This document shows positions 33,559 to 33,589 of a stretch of 33,589 nucleotides of DNA, piece after piece. Below the pieces are notes generated by a model. It saw nothing but the letters and a program-made list of their open reading frames with translations. It searched no databases and was not told the DNA's origin. The translations under genes and the position numbers were made by a program. Positions within the stretch are counted from its first letter, which is position 1. Each line of letters opens with the position of its first letter. Origin of the DNA: an uncultured Eubacterium sp. (lineage in GTDB: Bacteria; Bacillota_A; Clostridia; Lachnospirales; Lachnospiraceae); the NCBI GenBank assembly GCA_910589045.1, contig CAJUSH010000016.1:24103-57691 (forward strand), given 5' to 3'.

Positions 33559-33589
33559 AGCTTTACACCTCCCATGCTATCCCACATTT
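33555..33589 (-). CDS. C-terminal end of an upstream gene (partial), coupled to the ABC permease
   Basis: The minus-strand frame entering at the window edge reads MWDSMGGVKL and stops with TGA at 33557-33555, overlapping the permease ATG as ATGA. This coupling is typical of ABC operons, so it is probably another permease subunit. Only ten codons are visible. Confidence 0.45.
   Translation of the reverse strand, partial: MWDSMGGVKL

Overview
The window comes from a GC-rich member of the Clostridia, most likely Lachnospiraceae. I infer this from the gene set (T-box-controlled type 2 isoleucyl-tRNA synthetase, TIGR04086-type membrane protein, eukaryote-type HisA beside guaB, GSI-alpha glutamine synthetase with an ANTAR regulator, DapL/DapF, Rel-MBL-HemZ) and from sigma-A style promoters with strong AGGAGG ribosome sites. 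No rRNA, tRNA or CRISPR array was seen. The last ~1 kb is visibly AT-rich and looks horizontally acquired.

Region 1 (1-6.9 kb). The tail of an upstream gene is followed by a MerR-family regulator on the minus strand. It is divergent from a 1157-residue fusion of an Old Yellow Enzyme/enoate-reductase (BaiCD/BaiH-like) module and an extended SDR module. The fusion gene's promoter has the 19-bp spacer with central dyad typical of MerR-activated promoters. Next comes a secreted transglutaminase-like protein with Ig-like domains, preceded by a folded leader I cannot identify.

Region 2 (6.9-16.7 kb). A T-box leader with an apparent AUC specifier precedes ileS. It is followed by glgP, a cyclophilin, and a GNAT protein whose start lies inside a palindromic repeat. 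A small membrane protein and a lipoprotein follow.

Region 3 (16.7-22.4 kb, minus strand). A soluble [FeFe]-hydrogenase-like sensor fused to a methyl-accepting chemotaxis signalling domain has a perfect consensus promoter. Then, in transcription order, come guaB, pspA and a two-TM membrane partner with a Pro/Gly repeat tail.

Region 4 (22.4-32.5 kb, plus strand). The order is hisA (eukaryote type), glnA, an ANTAR regulator with a degenerate receiver, tandem palindromic repeats carrying tiny coupled ORFs, dapF, dapL, rel, an MBL hydrolase and hemZ.

Region 5 (32.5-33.6 kb, minus strand). An AT-rich segment carries a cysteine-rich KTR protein and an ABC-2 type permease, both typical cargo of conjugative elements.

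The most interesting signals are the hydrogenase-chemoreceptor fusion, the MerR-controlled OYE-SDR fusion, and a structured repeat family with compensatory changes that supplies ribosome sites and tiny ORFs between genes.
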